Shown here piece after piece: positions 1 through 10,824 of a DNA stretch of 64,000 nt (within the stretch, counting starts at the first letter, position 1; every line of letters begins with the position of its first letter). A program made the translations under genes and the position numbers. Location: positions 885,778,335-885,842,334 of the forward strand of contig OY856410.1 of the NCBI GenBank assembly GCA_963693085.1, in the 5' to 3' direction. The notes beneath the pieces were generated by a model that did no database searches, was not told the origin of the DNA, and saw nothing but the letters and a program-made list of their open reading frames with translations. The stretch is from Alisma plantago-aquatica (lineage: Eukaryota > Streptophyta > Magnoliopsida > Alismatales > Alismataceae).

Positions 1-1758
1 TGGTTCCTTTGACGGTGGAGTTAGTAGTGTCGGGCTAGGCACTCTATGCTCTAATTGTCTCAGTGTTTGAAGGATCACTTCTGGTATCGTCGTTTTGGGT
101 ACATCTTCGGAGTCCTTGCCCTGCTGGTGGGGGTCTTGTTTGCCCATCACTTGTTGTTTGGTGGTTGCCGCCTTAAGGTATGGACTTTTTCTTATTGTAT
201 CGTTTGAGTTCACCTGGACATCCTGCTCTGTTATTTCTTTGTGATGTTGGCACTCCTCACCCACTATTGTTTCAGTTGCTATGGGAGGTGAGGTTGCCTT
301 TAGAGTTGTGGGCTTGTCTACTACTTCCTTCTTCTTCCTTATAGCTAGCTTTTTCTTCTCCTCTGGCTTCTTCTTCTCTATCTCTACAGATTTGTCTTTA
401 CTGCCTTCTTCATTAGCTGATGGTGTCTTTTCCACGATATTGTTGATGGCCCTTGAGTACATCTTGTTGATGTCTTCTTGGGTGAGCCGCAGCTTGTGGG
501 CATCATAATACACCATCGTTGGGAGGGGAAGGAGCTTCTTTGAGCATCTCTACTTATAGTACAACTTGTCTCCTTTCTGTGCCAGGATTCCCGCATTGAC
601 GAGGGACTTGATGTTGATCTGTGTCTGTCCCTCTATTACTTTATATTTCTTCAACACTTCTGCATTCATAAAATGGCATGCTATCTTTGTTATCTAGCCT
701 CCCATGTAGAACTCCTGGTTCCCTCCCACAACTGTTGATAGCCTTTTGATTAGTATTTTCCCTATGTTCACAAGCTTCCTTTACAGCATCGACCAAATCA
801 TGAACAGATCTCCCTTTGTTACTCCCACTATCTCTGACCTCGTATATATCGTGTTAGCCGTTATCTTTTATATCACTCTGATAAAGCATGAGGTGATCAG
901 GGTAGCCTTTGAGTTCTGGGAGTGATGTTCATCTTCTCCCATCAGGTCTTCCCACATCTTATGGCTATCATATCTGATGATCTCCTACTCTCCCGGGGTG
1001 GCTGAGCAGGCATGTGCTTCTGTTGTTGTTTTTTGTGAATATAGTATTCAACATTGCTTCTGTGATTGTGTGAGACTTTCCCCCTAGTCTCACGTCCAGC
1101 TTGTAGTCAGCCGCCCTTTTTGCATTCTTGTTTAGTGAAAATAGGAATCCAGTCATCAATTGCTTCGAGGATGGGGCTTTTGAGGTGCATAGGGTGCACA
1201 GATTTGCACTCTCTAAGAACTTGATGACCCTGTCATAGACTCTCATCTTTTTAAAGTCATCTACATCCAGGTACCCCGTGGGCCTGAAGATCTTCACGTG
1301 TGACATCCAGTCATATTGCAATTGGTGTACAACGTCTCTTGGTACAAATGGAGGCCCACTGTGCTCTAGGGCTGCCTCCTCAGTATCTTCTCCCTTCTTG
1401 TGGGTTGTCTCTACCTCTTGCCCTTTTGTCTTTATAGCAGTTATCACCTTTACCTTTTTGTTGCTTCTGGTTGCCTTGGGCTCAGCCTTCCTCTTGCCCA
1501 GACTCTTTAGCTCAGACTCTGTGGGTTGGTATTCTGAGGTTCCTATCTGTGTTGCGCTCTGTGCAGACTTTGACCCTTATGGTCTCTGGTGACCCAAAAT
1601 GTTCTGATATTTTCCATCCGTAGTTGTAGTTGTAGCCTTCTGACTAGTGGCAGGCTTGTATTGGTCTCCAAGGCCTTTGCTAGCTTCTCCACAATCATTT
1701 CTATCTCTTTAAATGAGGTTGCCCTCTTTGCCAATGAGTCGTTAGTTGAAGAAGACAT
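1..1758 (-). pseudogene. Third ORF in envelope position of Athila-like element, broken and partial
   Basis: The frame opens at an ATG (1756-1758, MSSSTNDSLAKRATS) just after the spacer. It changes frame near 1545-1560, has stops near 968, 700 and 550, and continues past position 1. Around 1455-1515 a Lys/Arg-rich stretch (KRKAEP...NKKVKV) looks like a bipartite nuclear localisation signal. A middle part (about 970-1370) has the pattern of the putative plant transposon protein domain often found after integrase in Athila elements, including a K-L-D-V-R-L-G-G-K-S piece. The part near the left edge is rich in Lys, Glu and Pro. I see no signal peptide or membrane segment, so an envelope role is not supported by what is visible. 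Domain assignment is by eye. Confidence 0.6.
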
Positions 1759-1872
1759 CCTGAAAATTTTCAAATTGATTTTATAATTAATATATCTTTC
1801 AATTCATCAGTGATTCTATTTAACTTTTCTCATATGTATATGTATGTTGTATATTTTTAGTCATTTCCCTAA

Positions 1873-2805
1873 GACCGCGACCCACGGTCATTACTTATGA
1901 ATTTAAGAACACCGTGACTGCGGTCTATGTTGATGAAAAAGAAGCAGACGTGGTCAAAAGGAAACAACCAAAGGAGACCGTGACTCGAGGTCAATAGGTC
2001 ACCACCACGACTCGCGGTCACATCTTCTTGATTTTCAATTATTTGTGAGCACCACGACCCACGGACGGAAACTGGTGCCACGACCCACGGTCAAGGTTCT
2101 TGCGCCATGACCACGAAGCTGGGGTTTGACATGTTCCATTGGGAATGATGGTTGGGCAGAGGGTTGAGGCTTCGATTGGAAGATTGTTGAAGGTATTTGA
2201 AACACCGATGCCCTTGAGATTGGAACGCGCTCAAAAACTCCGCCCTAGGGCGGGCAGGGGCACCGCGAAAACACTCGACAAGAGGGAAGGGAAAAAGATG
2301 ATCGGTGGAGATCGGGCCAGCAGAAGGGGTAAAGGCGTGTGAAAATGGTGAGTGAAAGAGCAAACTAGGTCTGAAAATGGTTGCAGCGGTGGGTAGTGAA
2401 TCAGAAAACTAGAAAAGGTGTTTAGAAGATTACCTTGGTGGTGGAAAATCAGCAAAATGTGGGGGAAAAGGGCTAGTAGCGGCGGCGATTAGAGCTTCCG
2501 TTGTGGTGGCGGAGCAAGCTCGGTCGGTGTCGTAGGCGAGAGGGTTGGTGATTCATTCTTCTTGTTGAGAAAACTAATATTTTAGGCAAGAGGAACAGTG
2601 TATCAAGGGTTTAAGAATATATAGGAGTGACACTACGACTCGCAGCGCAAACAAGGACTGTGATCACAGTCAGTTCTCTCTATAGCATATACCTCGGGTC
2701 ATAGCCTGGTAGTTCTAAGGAAAACCGCCTTGGGTCGTGGTGCATCTCTTTACATTGAGCAAGGTTAACACCTTGACCATGGTCATGACCGCGACTCACG
2801 ATCCA
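1873..2805. repeat. Island of GACCGCGACC/ACGGTC-type words in the integrase-ORF3 spacer
   Basis: The non-coding spacer between integrase and the third ORF (1759-3261) holds many imperfect copies of a short GC-rich word in AT-rich surroundings. Examples are GACCGCGACCCACGGTC at 1873-1889, CCGTGACTGCGGTC near 1912-1925, CGACTCGCGGTCAC near 2008-2021, CACGACCCACGGTC near 2079-2092 and GACCGCGACTCACGATC near 2787-2803. The same word family fills the LTR at 10260-10690. Spacing is irregular, so this is not a tandem array. The remaining spacer (2810-3261) shows nothing I can assign. Function is unknown. Confidence 0.75.
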
Positions 2806-3261
2806 CCCAAACCAATCCAACTCTTGAACCAAAACATAAAACTTGAAAGAGGGAAACATCATCCAAAACATAAACTAGATCCTTCAATAAAACCATCTTT
2901 CTTTCAAATAAAACATAAGATATATACAATCTTACTAGGAAAGGGGAAATTAACAAACTAAAGAGAAGGAAAGCCAAAAGTTTAAAATAAAGGAGAAACA
3001 TAAACTCATGTAATCTGCAAAAACTTAGGTTGCCTCCCAAGAAGTGCTTGTTTAGAGTATCTAGCTCGACTTCCTAATCATTCACTTTCCGACTTCCTCA
3101 GCTGACTATGGTATCTCGTCATTCTTTTCATTTCCTAGCCGGCTGGGTTCCTCCAAACTAATTTCTGACCTCCTTACAAAGGCTTCATCTTCATAGAATC
3201 TCTTTACCCTATGCCCATTAACCTTGAAAATGCTCATCTTTTCCCCTAAAATTTCCATCAT

Positions 3262-4062
3262 TCATGATGGGTAAATCTTTACTACTGAGAAAGGACCTGA
3301 CCACCTCGTTCTTAGCTTTCCTAGAAATAGTTTGATGCTCGACTTAAATAGGAGAACATTGTCCCCTTCATGAACATCCTTATTTTTCAAGTGGGCATCA
3401 TGCCAAACTTTAGTCCTTTGTTTATAAATTCTCACGTTCTCATAAGCATTCAATCTCAGTTCCTCAAGCTCCTGAAGCTGTAGAAATCTTTTCTGGCCCA
3501 CTTTGTCAAGGTCCATATTCAGAAATTTGATGGCCCATAGAGCTTTGTGTTCTAGCTCAAGCGTTAAATGACATGACTTTCCATAGATAAGCATATAGGG
3601 TGTTCTCCCTATAGGTGTCTTGTACGCAGTTCGATAAGCCCATAGAGCATCATCTAGCTTCATTGACCAGTCCTTTCTTGTCTGACTCACTGTCTTCTCC
3701 AGAATTTGCTTGATTTGTCTGTTCGATACTTCTACCTGCCTCGATGTTTGGGGATGGTATGGTGTGGTGATTTTGTGTTTCACTCCATATTTCTTTAGCA
3801 ACGCTTCAAACTGTCTTTCTCCAAAGTGTGATCCCTCGTCACTTATGACTGTGCGGGGCACTCTAAAATGCGGGAAGATGCTTTTCTCGAAGATTTTAAT
3901 CACAGACTTGGAGTCACATGTTTGTATGGTGACTGCTTCGACCCATTTGGAAACATAATCGACAACAACAAGTATGTATTGATTTCCTTTTGACAATGGA
4001 AATGGACCCATATAGTTCATTACCCAAACATCAAAATTTTCTACTTCCACCCATTCCATCAT
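3262..4062 (-). CDS. Integrase core and C-terminal part, Athila-like pol fragment
   Basis: This 266-residue open stretch covers the integrase catalytic core and tail. The core begins at [12 protein letters not shown]; the position usually held by the first catalytic Asp is Asn here. The second Asp (ISDEGSHFG) and the Glu ([13 protein letters not shown]) are present. It continues through [12 protein letters not shown] and ends after [14 protein letters not shown]. The zinc-binding N-terminal part lies upstream, about 4063-4290, separated by a TAG near 4098; the usual C-x2-C there reads CKEH followed by the stop. Integrase inserts the element's cDNA into the host chromosome. The start shown is only the first Met after the break, not a natural start. 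Confidence 0.85.
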   Translation of the reverse strand: MMEWVEVENFDVWVMNYMGPFPLSKGNQYILVVVDYVSKWVEAVTIQTCDSKSVIKIFEKSIFPHFRVPRTVISDEGSHFGERQFEALLKKYGVKHKITTPYHPQTSRQVEVSNRQIKQILEKTVSQTRKDWSMKLDDALWAYRTAYKTPIGRTPYMLIYGKSCHLTLELEHKALWAIKFLNMDLDKVGQKRFLQLQELEELRLNAYENVRIYKQRTKVWHDAHLKNKDVHEGDNVLLFKSSIKLFLGKLRTRWSGPFSVVKIYPS

Positions 4063-4650
4063 GGGAATCTCATTTCTTTTGCTTATGTTCCCTGTGAGCT
4101 AGTGTTCCTTACATGCTTTAACAAAAGATGTTGCATCTTTGAAAAGTGTGGGCCAATAAAACCCAAATTGTAGTATTTTTGCTACAGTTCTTTCTCTATT
4201 GTGGTGCCCACCATAGGGCGAAGAGTGAAACTCTTTCAAAATCAAAGGAACCTCATCCTCTGGTATGCACCTATGGTATAGATTGTTAGAACACCTCTTG
4301 AATAGTAATGGGTCATCCCAGTAATAATTCTTGACGTCAGAAAACTATTTCTTCTTCTAGTGGTATGTAATTTCCGGTGGCAGCTGGCCACAGGCTATAT
4401 AATTACAGATATCGACGAACCAAGGCAATCTCTGCTCATCAGACTAAGCCATCAGTAGAGATTCATCACCATAATTTTCATTCATAGGTAATTGATTCTC
4501 TTAATCAAAAACTATTCTAGATAAGTGGTTTGTGGTCACATTTTCTTTCCCCATCTTATCAATGATTTCATGATCAAATTCCTATAATAGTAGAGCCCAC
4601 CGCAAAAGTTGTGGTTTGGTATCCTTTTTAAGCATCAGGTATTTAATTGC

Positions 4651-5703
4651 TCAATGGTCTGTATATACCTTCACCTTTGAACCTATTAGGTACGACCTGA
4701 ACTTGTCAAAAGCAAAAACTATTGCTAACATCTCCTTCTTGGTTGTGGTATAGTTTACATGTGCCTCATCTAAGGTGCGACTAGCATAGCAGATTACATG
4801 GAACTTTTTGTCTTTCTTTTGGCCTAGGATAATGCCTATTGCATAATCACTAGCATCACACATTATCTCAAATGGTAACTCCCAATCTGGGGATTGTAGG
4901 ATAGGTGTAGTTGTTAATGCTTTATTCGGTGTATTGAAAGCCTCCAAACATTCGTTGTTGAAATTGAATTTGGTGTCTTTGAGTAGAAGATTGGACAAGG
5001 GCTTCAAAATATTCGAGAAGTATTTTATAAAACTCCTGTAGTATCCGGCATGACCAAGAAAACTTCTTACTTCCATTACAGACTTTGGTGGTGATAGTTT
5101 CAATATGGCTTCTATTTTACTCACGTCCACTTCAATCCCCTTTTTAGAAATTTTGTGTCCCAAGACTATGCCATTTTGTACCATGAAGTGACACTTTTCC
5201 CAGTTCAGAACTAAATGTTTCTCCTTGCATGTTTTTAGGACCAGAGACAAATTTCTCAGACATGTGTCAAAATCTGTCTGATAGATTGAGAAGTCATCCA
5301 TGAAGACTTCCACTATATCTTCCAGGAAATCGGAGAACATCGAGATCATGCAACGATGGAATGTTGCGGGTGTGTTGCATAATCCAAATGGCATTCTTCT
5401 GAACGCATATGTGTTGTAGATGCACGTGAATGTCATTTTTTCCTGGTCATCCGGGTGAATGGGGACCTGGTAAAAACTTGAATATCCATCCAAAATGCAA
5501 AAATAATCATGATGAGCCAGCCTTTCTAACACTTGGTTGATGAATGGCAAGGGGAAGTGATCCTTCCTTGTGGAGGCATTTAACTTGCGGTAATCAATGC
5601 ACATTCGCCACCCAGTAACGGTTCTAGTAGTGACTTTGTTTCCATTCTCTCCCTTTACTACTGTCATTCCTCCTTTCTTAGGCACGACGTGAATAGGACT
5701 CAC
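4651..5703 (-). CDS. Reverse transcriptase-RNase H, Athila-like pol fragment
   Basis: This 350-residue open stretch holds the RT fingers and palm: VPKKGGMTVV, GWRMCIDYRKLN, PFGLCNTPATFHRCM, then the catalytic box FMDDFS, followed by LGHKISKKGIEVD and RSFLGHAGYYRSFI. RNase H begins at FEIMCDASDYAIGIILG (first catalytic Asp) and runs to VKVYTDH, where TGA interrupts it. Recognisable RNase H sequence continues to about 4510 (ENVTTNHLSR). The arrangement is that of Ty3 pol, with protease upstream and integrase downstream. The true polyprotein start lies far upstream; MSPIHVV is only the first Met after a break. No intact full polyprotein exists. Confidence 0.92.
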   Translation of the reverse strand: MSPIHVVPKKGGMTVVKGENGNKVTTRTVTGWRMCIDYRKLNASTRKDHFPLPFINQVLERLAHHDYFCILDGYSSFYQVPIHPDDQEKMTFTCIYNTYAFRRMPFGLCNTPATFHRCMISMFSDFLEDIVEVFMDDFSIYQTDFDTCLRNLSLVLKTCKEKHLVLNWEKCHFMVQNGIVLGHKISKKGIEVDVSKIEAILKLSPPKSVMEVRSFLGHAGYYRSFIKYFSNILKPLSNLLLKDTKFNFNNECLEAFNTPNKALTTTPILQSPDWELPFEIMCDASDYAIGIILGQKKDKKFHVICYASRTLDEAHVNYTTTKKEMLAIVFAFDKFRSYLIGSKVKVYTDH

Positions 5704-5799
5704 CCAATTACTATCGCTAATCGCATAGATAAATCTGGTGTCTCACAGTTTTAGGATTTCCTTCTTTACCACTTCTTTCAACATTTGGTTTAGCTTTTA

Positions 5800-6147
5800 T
5801 TAGGGCTGAACTAGTATCTTAGCGGACTCTTCCAAATGTATTCTATGCATGCAGAGATCCGAGTTAAGCCCTTTAATGTCCTCTACAGAATATCCTATCG
5901 CTTTTCTATGTTCTTTCAGCTCCTTTAGCACTCGTTCCAATTGTTCTTTTTTTAGGCTTGCATTCACAATAACATTGTCCCTCTCCTCATGGTCTAGAAA
6001 CTCATACTTTAGCCCTTCCAGAAGTGGTTTCAATTTGGGCTTCGGCTTAGGTGCCTCTTGATCTTCGGGAGACTGTTCGAGTGAAGCATACTTAGCTGTT
6101 TTAATAATTTCTTCTTCATTACTGAGGTATCCTTCATCCTGATTCAA
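5800..6147 (-). pseudogene. Protease-RT linker, Athila-like pol fragment
   Basis: The open stretch includes APKPKPKLKPLLEGLKYEFL, a hallmark just before RT in Athila/Tat pol, then KKEQLERVLKELKEHRKAIGYS, VEDIKGLNSDLCMHRIHLEE and a stop after AKILVQP. The RT proper starts about 100 bases downstream (5703). It is one piece of the broken polyprotein. Confidence 0.8.
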
Positions 6148-6240
6148 ATAATCTTAGATTTCAACCACCTCAAGATCTTCTATGGAGGGATTGGGGTTGT
6201 TCAAGGCCAGCATCAGGGGGTCCACAATTGCCTTTTCTTC

Positions 6241-6650
6241 TCACACTTCCTCGCAGTACTGGTTATAACTATCTATAAAGTAGACTAACTCAAAAAGAGA
6301 CGGTCCCTTCATGGCATCTTGAACTCGAAAGTCTATGTGGTCATTGCCCACACGTAGGGTAATAATACCCTCCTCCACATATATCAATGCTCTTACAATT
6401 ACCAAGAATGGTCTCCCAAATATCATCGGGCACTTTGGGTCTTCAATTGTGTCAGTCACCACGATATCACAGGGAATAAAGAATTTTCCGATGTGAATGG
6501 GTATGTATTCGACTATTCCCACAGGTCGTTTGAAAGTGTGATCAGCCAACTCAATCCTCATGTTTGTTTTAACCATATCTGTCAGCCCAAGTCTTTGGGC
6601 TAGACTCTAAGGCATGAGACTGATACTCTCTCCCAAATCCGCCAACCCTT
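6241..6650 (-). pseudogene. Aspartic protease, Athila-like pol fragment
   Basis: The frame from about 6650 reads ADLGESISLMP, the position of the retroviral-type aspartic protease active site, which usually has the form D-L-G-A-S in this group; here the Ala is Glu. A TAG follows the MP. Downstream comes MRIELADHTFKRPVGIVEYI, then CDIVVTDTIEDPKCPMIFGR with the conserved I-x-G-R-P-F flap-distal motif, and GIITLRVGNDHIDFRV. This enzyme would cleave the element's own polyprotein. With a stop inside the active-site region it cannot be functional. Confidence 0.82.
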
Positions 6651-6756
6651 TTCTTTCTATATTGTCCCCAACACTGAACGGTATATTAAATGCTCTGGGG
6701 TCCTTCTTCTTTGTCAGCAGTTCTGCCTAGATGAAAGCACTTGACATATTAGCTAA

Positions 6757-7233
6757 CTAAATTGTCTCGATATGATCCCCTCTCCTCCTTGTGGTAATGA
6801 GATCTTTGAAGAACTTGGCATAGGTCGGCATCTCCTCTATAGCATCGAGGAACGGAACGTCCAGATGCAGTTTCTTTACTGCTTCCATGAATTTCTCGTA
6901 TCTTCTCTTCAGGTGAGCTTTAATGAACTTATATGGGAATGGGACTCTCAGTGCATATGGACTCTTCTTCATGAAAATCTCCTCGACAGCACCTGGTTTT
7001 CTAACTTCTTCACCTCTCTTCTTTCTTTCTTCCACTTTTTCTTTATCAACAGATTTTTCAGGAGCAACCTCTTTCTCAGGTGGTTGTTCATCATCTCTTC
7101 TTTCCTCATTGTTGCTTCTAGTTCCTGAGTTACTTAGTATCCTCCTGGATTGGAGGGTAGCCATCTTTGCAGTTTTGGTGTTTGATGGAATTTTCCCAAA
7201 AGGATTCTTTACCAGCTCTGCCAACTGTGCCAA
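6757..7233 (-). pseudogene. Gag-pol linker with conserved Athila/Tat block
   Basis: The 158-residue open stretch has a charged, low-complexity N-terminal half (PPEKEVAPEKSVDKEKVEER) and a conserved C-terminal half: VPFPYKFIKAHLKRRYEKFM, VKKLHLDVPFLDAIEEMP and YAKFFKDLITTRRR. This block lies between gag and protease in Athila and Tat elements. It ends at a stop about 100 bases before the protease active site. Its biochemical role is not established to my knowledge. Confidence 0.8.
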
Positions 7234-7584
7234 CTGTTGGTCAATTTAGCATTGATGGGTCTGCATGTCAGCCATTTGAACTTGCATAGTGGTCAAAACT
7301 CTAGAGTTAGCAAGAGCACTTTGAGCTAAATGATCGTTCACCATATATTGCCTTTTAGCAAAATCAAATAGTTGGGCGACTAGATCCAACCGTTTGTTAT
7401 CTATTCACTGACATGACCCTTGGTTTTGGTTCTATCCTTGATTCGGTCATGTTCTTTGATGGTTCAGATTCTTACTTTGACCCTGATAGTTGTTCTTATT
7501 TGTATGATAGTTTGTTGTTCGTGTATATTGGGTATGTCTGTTTCTCTTTTCAAACCCTAGGGTTAGTTTTTGTGAGTTGTTCAG

Positions 7585-8857
7585 TTAGTGCAAATTCTCG
7601 ACTGTATCTTTATTTCCGTAACTAAAATCGGGGTGGTCTGGCCTCTTAAAATTGGCGTAGGAGACATTTTGCATCTCTTCTTCACTTTTGCTTTCATCAC
7701 TTTCCTCGGGCCTAGTATAGATACAGTTATCGACCCCATGTCCTCCTTCTCCACAGGTGACACACTTCATGATCTTCTCGGTATGCTTCTTACCCTTAAC
7801 TCTAGTGTCTTTCAGTTGTTTTACATCAGTTGCTATTTTCTAAATCTGTGTCGTTATGGTCTATATAGCCTTAGCTTCAATAGATGGTCCTTCAGACCCT
7901 ACTTTCATCATTGACCCTCTGTCATTCCTGTCATAGTCTATGTCTGCTTGCAGCGCAGCCATGTTGTCTATTATCTTCATGGTTCTGCTTGGCTTCTTCC
8001 CAAAGAAAATCACTGCCAACGGCTGTGTTTAATGAAGTCCTTTCTGTAGGAGTTATCCCATTATAGAAAGTGGTCATGAGGAACCCCTTACGATAATTGT
8101 GGTGTGGACAATCTCTCTAGTACTCCTAGAAACATTCCCATGCTTCATGCAAGTTCTCTCCCGACTTATGTGTAAAAGAAGTAATCTTCTGCATGTTGCG
8201 GATTGTCCTCTCTGTAGGATAAAACTTAGTAACAAAATCATCTGCCAGGGGTCTCCACCCATATATAGATTGGTGAGGGAGACTGAGGTACCAAGATAGA
8301 GCTTTGTCTTCCAAAGAGAAGTTGAAGCCTTTACATTGTATCACCTCTTGTAGGACTCCCCTCATCTTGATGGTATCACAGATATTTTTAAATGCATCGA
8401 GATCATGGTATGGTTTTTCACTCCCCAAATTCCCGTGAAAAGATTTATTCTGGATTGTCGAGATAACAGTTGGTTTCAACTCAAAATTTGTTGTGTTGAA
8501 GTGTGGTATGATGATCGGGCATCTAGACTCATTGGCCCTTGTTGCTACCAGTTTTATAAGAGTCTTCCCTTCTTCATATTCCTTGTTGTCACTATCATGA
8601 TCATCATGCTCTCACTCATTGTCACTATGGTTGCGGTGGTGTCTTCTTCGACATTTGTAGAGTTGTTCTTCATTGTGCTGGTCTTCTTCATGATGATCGT
8701 CATCACAACAATCTTCATCCCTACGCTCTTCTTCATGTTGATGGCCGTCATTGTAACGACCATCTCTATCTTCATCTGACCTTGGTGGTGGTGGGTTGTG
8801 ATGAATCCTTGCATTCCTCTCGTCCCCAGTGAGAGTATCGTCCATGCGAGAAGGCAT
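7585..8857 (-). pseudogene. Gag with zinc knuckle, Athila-like, frame-broken
   Basis: Gag pieces appear in several frames. MPSRMDDTLTGDERNARIHH starts at 8857 and is followed by a very acidic, His-rich run to about 8612. The retrotransposon gag core lies at 8126-8479 (FKNICDTIKMRGVLQEVIQC, WRPLADDFVTKFYPTERTIR, SGENLHEAWECF). A CCHC zinc knuckle, CVTCGEGGHGVDNC, lies at about 7725-7765 with spacing C-x2-C-x4-H-x4-C intact. Gag forms the virus-like particle and the knuckle binds RNA. Frame breaks lie near 8600-8500 and 8120. Confidence 0.85.
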
Positions 8858-9081
8858 GGTGATGCAAGGTTAAGGAGTAAAGTCGAGCGAGTCTGCTTCC
8901 TCCAGGGTGCCTGAATAGACCGCACAGTCGAGTTAGTAAACTGGACGTGTTAAAATGAACTATTCTACACAAACGCAGGGTAGCAGACTTAAAATGACGG
9001 TGCGGTCAAGCTTATTACTAAGCTTAAAGCACGGGAGTATAGTGAGTGGACTCAAGTTCTTAATAGTATCGTTTTGCCTTG

Positions 9082-9099
9082 TCCCCGAAAACGACGCCA
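9082..9099 (-). other. Primer binding site, tRNA-Asp type
   Basis: On the minus strand the 18 bases read TGGCGTCGTTTTCGGGGA, close to the complement of the 3' end of plant tRNA-Asp used by Athila/Tat elements. The site lies 6 bases inside the TG/CA boundary of the LTR at 9106. It fixes the orientation of the element and the inner LTR edge. Confidence 0.85.
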
Positions 9100-9776
9100 A
9101 AAAGTTGACCGGCCTAAATCACACATCCAAAAAGGAGCGGATCTAGATTAGTCAGACTTTTAAGAAAGTAACTCGACACTTAAGCCCCCGCAAATATTAT
9201 ATGAGGTCTGATGTAGTAATCGGGGTCAAGCCACATGGACAAGGTTAGTAGGTGTTAAGCATACAAGGTCTCACACTCATATACTATGGATAAAGAGGTA
9301 GTTTAAAAGGGTGTTCCCAAGGGAACAATGGTACTCAAACCAAATTAAAGCAAATAAAACAAAGATAAGAAGAACAAAGTGTAATAAAAGAAGATGTAAA
9401 AGAAGATATGGAGGAAAACTTGGATTGGGTTTCACCTACTAAGACTTCTCACCAATATGCAACACCATATCTCCCTCTCGTATACGCCTAACAAGATTAC
9501 AAGCAATCATACATGGTGTCTATTCCCTCCTCTCTCGAGATAAGGATAGATCTAAGTCTAGGGGTAACCTCTCTCTCAAGATGATTACACAAAAACCACA
9601 TAACAGAACATATGATCTCAAGCTTTATCATTCCAACACTCTCATGCATTCATACTACTCCATAAAATAATAGTGATATTATTCTCTCGAGATATCAACA
9701 GTCAAACATCACAAGATGGTAGCTAAGCATGCAAGTGAAGCATTAAAACCGGTGCATGGAGATAATCTTGACAAGA

Positions 9777-9778
<2 letters not shown>

Positions 9779-9818
<40 letters not shown>
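9779..9818. repeat. (TA)n microsatellite in LTR
   Basis: About 20 uninterrupted TA units inside the Athila-like LTR. Confidence 0.97.
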
Positions 9819-9822
<4 letters not shown>

Positions 9823-10259
9823 AATGGAGAGCTGATATACATGTTGGGAGAGCCTTAGTGGCTACTGCCAACCCAAGTTAATATGTTTAGTCACACATGT
9901 TCACGGGAAGCATAACGGCATTACAAAAAGATAGATACATCAAGTTCCATGAAATGAGGACAGAAGTACAGCAAGATGGGAGTGATAGATCTAGAGAGAG
10001 AGAGAAGGATGTGATACAACTCTTCTTTAGATCTAGATCCATAAGGTCGATGGCATGGACGGTCTTCTTCTCTCGAAGAAGATGGAGCCTTCAGTCTTCT
10101 CTCTCCTCAACTTCTGCCTTTGAAGATCGAAGACTGATTGGATGGATGGGGATGAGTCTGGAAAATGGCAGCACTTTGTGATACTATCCAATCTCATTTA
10201 TGATCCAATCATTTGACAGGTCAGGTGGGTGTCCTATTTATAGGCACATTCCACTGACT

Positions 10260-10690
10260 TAACCCCTCGACTGCAGGTGAGGTCTGGTCTCGGGTGAAGC
10301 TCGATCGCGGTATAGTCTTCATTGCCATTCTTTCCTTGGTCAAGGTCGGTTGAACCCCTTCCTCGGTCGCGGTCTAGTTGTTGCATTCTTGGTTGAGGAT
10401 CGTGGTCGAGGTTGACTTAGCAACCCCCTTGGTCGCGGTATAGATGTTGTGGCCTTCTGTTAGGACCGCGGTCGAGGTCAAGGTGTGCCTTACCTTGGAG
10501 ACCTCGAGGTCGTGGTCTTTATGTCAGTCACATTTTCCATGTTGATCACATTCATGAAGAGTTTGGGTGCAAATTGACCATGAAAACATGGTATTAGGGT
10601 GAACTTGGAGACCTCGACCATGGTGAGACAGTATTTGCTGGATAAATGAGTCGTGGTCGAGGTGATGACTGCGACCTGGGCTAGATATGT
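10260..10690. repeat. Island of GACCGCGGTC-type words in LTR
   Basis: Words such as GGTCGCGGTCTAG (near 10367), GGATCGTGGTCGAGG (near 10397), GGTCGCGGTATAG (near 10431), GACCGCGGTCGAGGTC (10464-10479), CCTCGAGGTCGTGGTC (near 10502) and GTCGTGGTCGAGGTGATGAC (near 10651) recur at irregular spacing. GACCGCGGTC is a perfect palindrome. The same words occur in the spacer at 1873-2805. It is part of the LTR. Confidence 0.8.
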
Positions 10691-10824
10691 GCCTGAAATC
10701 AAGAGGAAAATGTGTAAGTGAAATATTTGACATTAGATGCTAATATAGTGGGGAAAGTTGGCAAAAGATAGGCTAGTGAAGGTACAAAATGTATGAAAAA
10801 AGTGCGTAAAATAAAGTGTTATCA

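Larger units (their letters stand above)
1..10824 (-). mobile_element. Athila-like Ty3 retrotransposon, 3' end beyond window
   Basis: Read on the minus strand, the element has a 5' LTR (9106-10824), a tRNA-Asp-type primer site, gag, zinc knuckle, a gag-pol linker, protease, RT/RNase H, integrase, a non-coding spacer of about 1.5 kb, and a third ORF in the envelope position that runs off the left edge. This order and the third ORF after integrase are typical of the Athila branch of plant Ty3 elements. The 3' LTR is outside the window, so the pair of LTRs and the target duplication cannot be compared. The coding part carries stops and frame changes throughout and the integrase lacks its first catalytic Asp, so the copy is dead as a protein source. 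Confidence 0.88.
9106..10824 (-). repeat. 5' LTR of Athila-like element
   Basis: The inner edge (TG on the plus strand at 9106-9107) lies just outside the primer site. The outer edge is placed at 10824, where the minus strand begins TGATAACACTTTATTTTACG, a start common in this group. That gives 1719 bp. GTAAG follows outside as the only visible half of a target duplication. Inside are a (TA)n tract (about 9779-9818) and the word island at 10260-10690. Leader sequence between LTR and gag (8858-9081) shows nothing else. Confidence 0.75.

Noticed and set aside
1..1758. Retroviral-type envelope gene
   Set aside because: No signal peptide, membrane segment or glycosylation-rich ectodomain visible; nuclear-type basic cluster instead.
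6772..7249. Plus-strand open frames rich in Phe/Ser across gag-pol
   Set aside because: They are reverse-strand shadows of the Glu/Lys-rich minus-strand Athila-like polyprotein.
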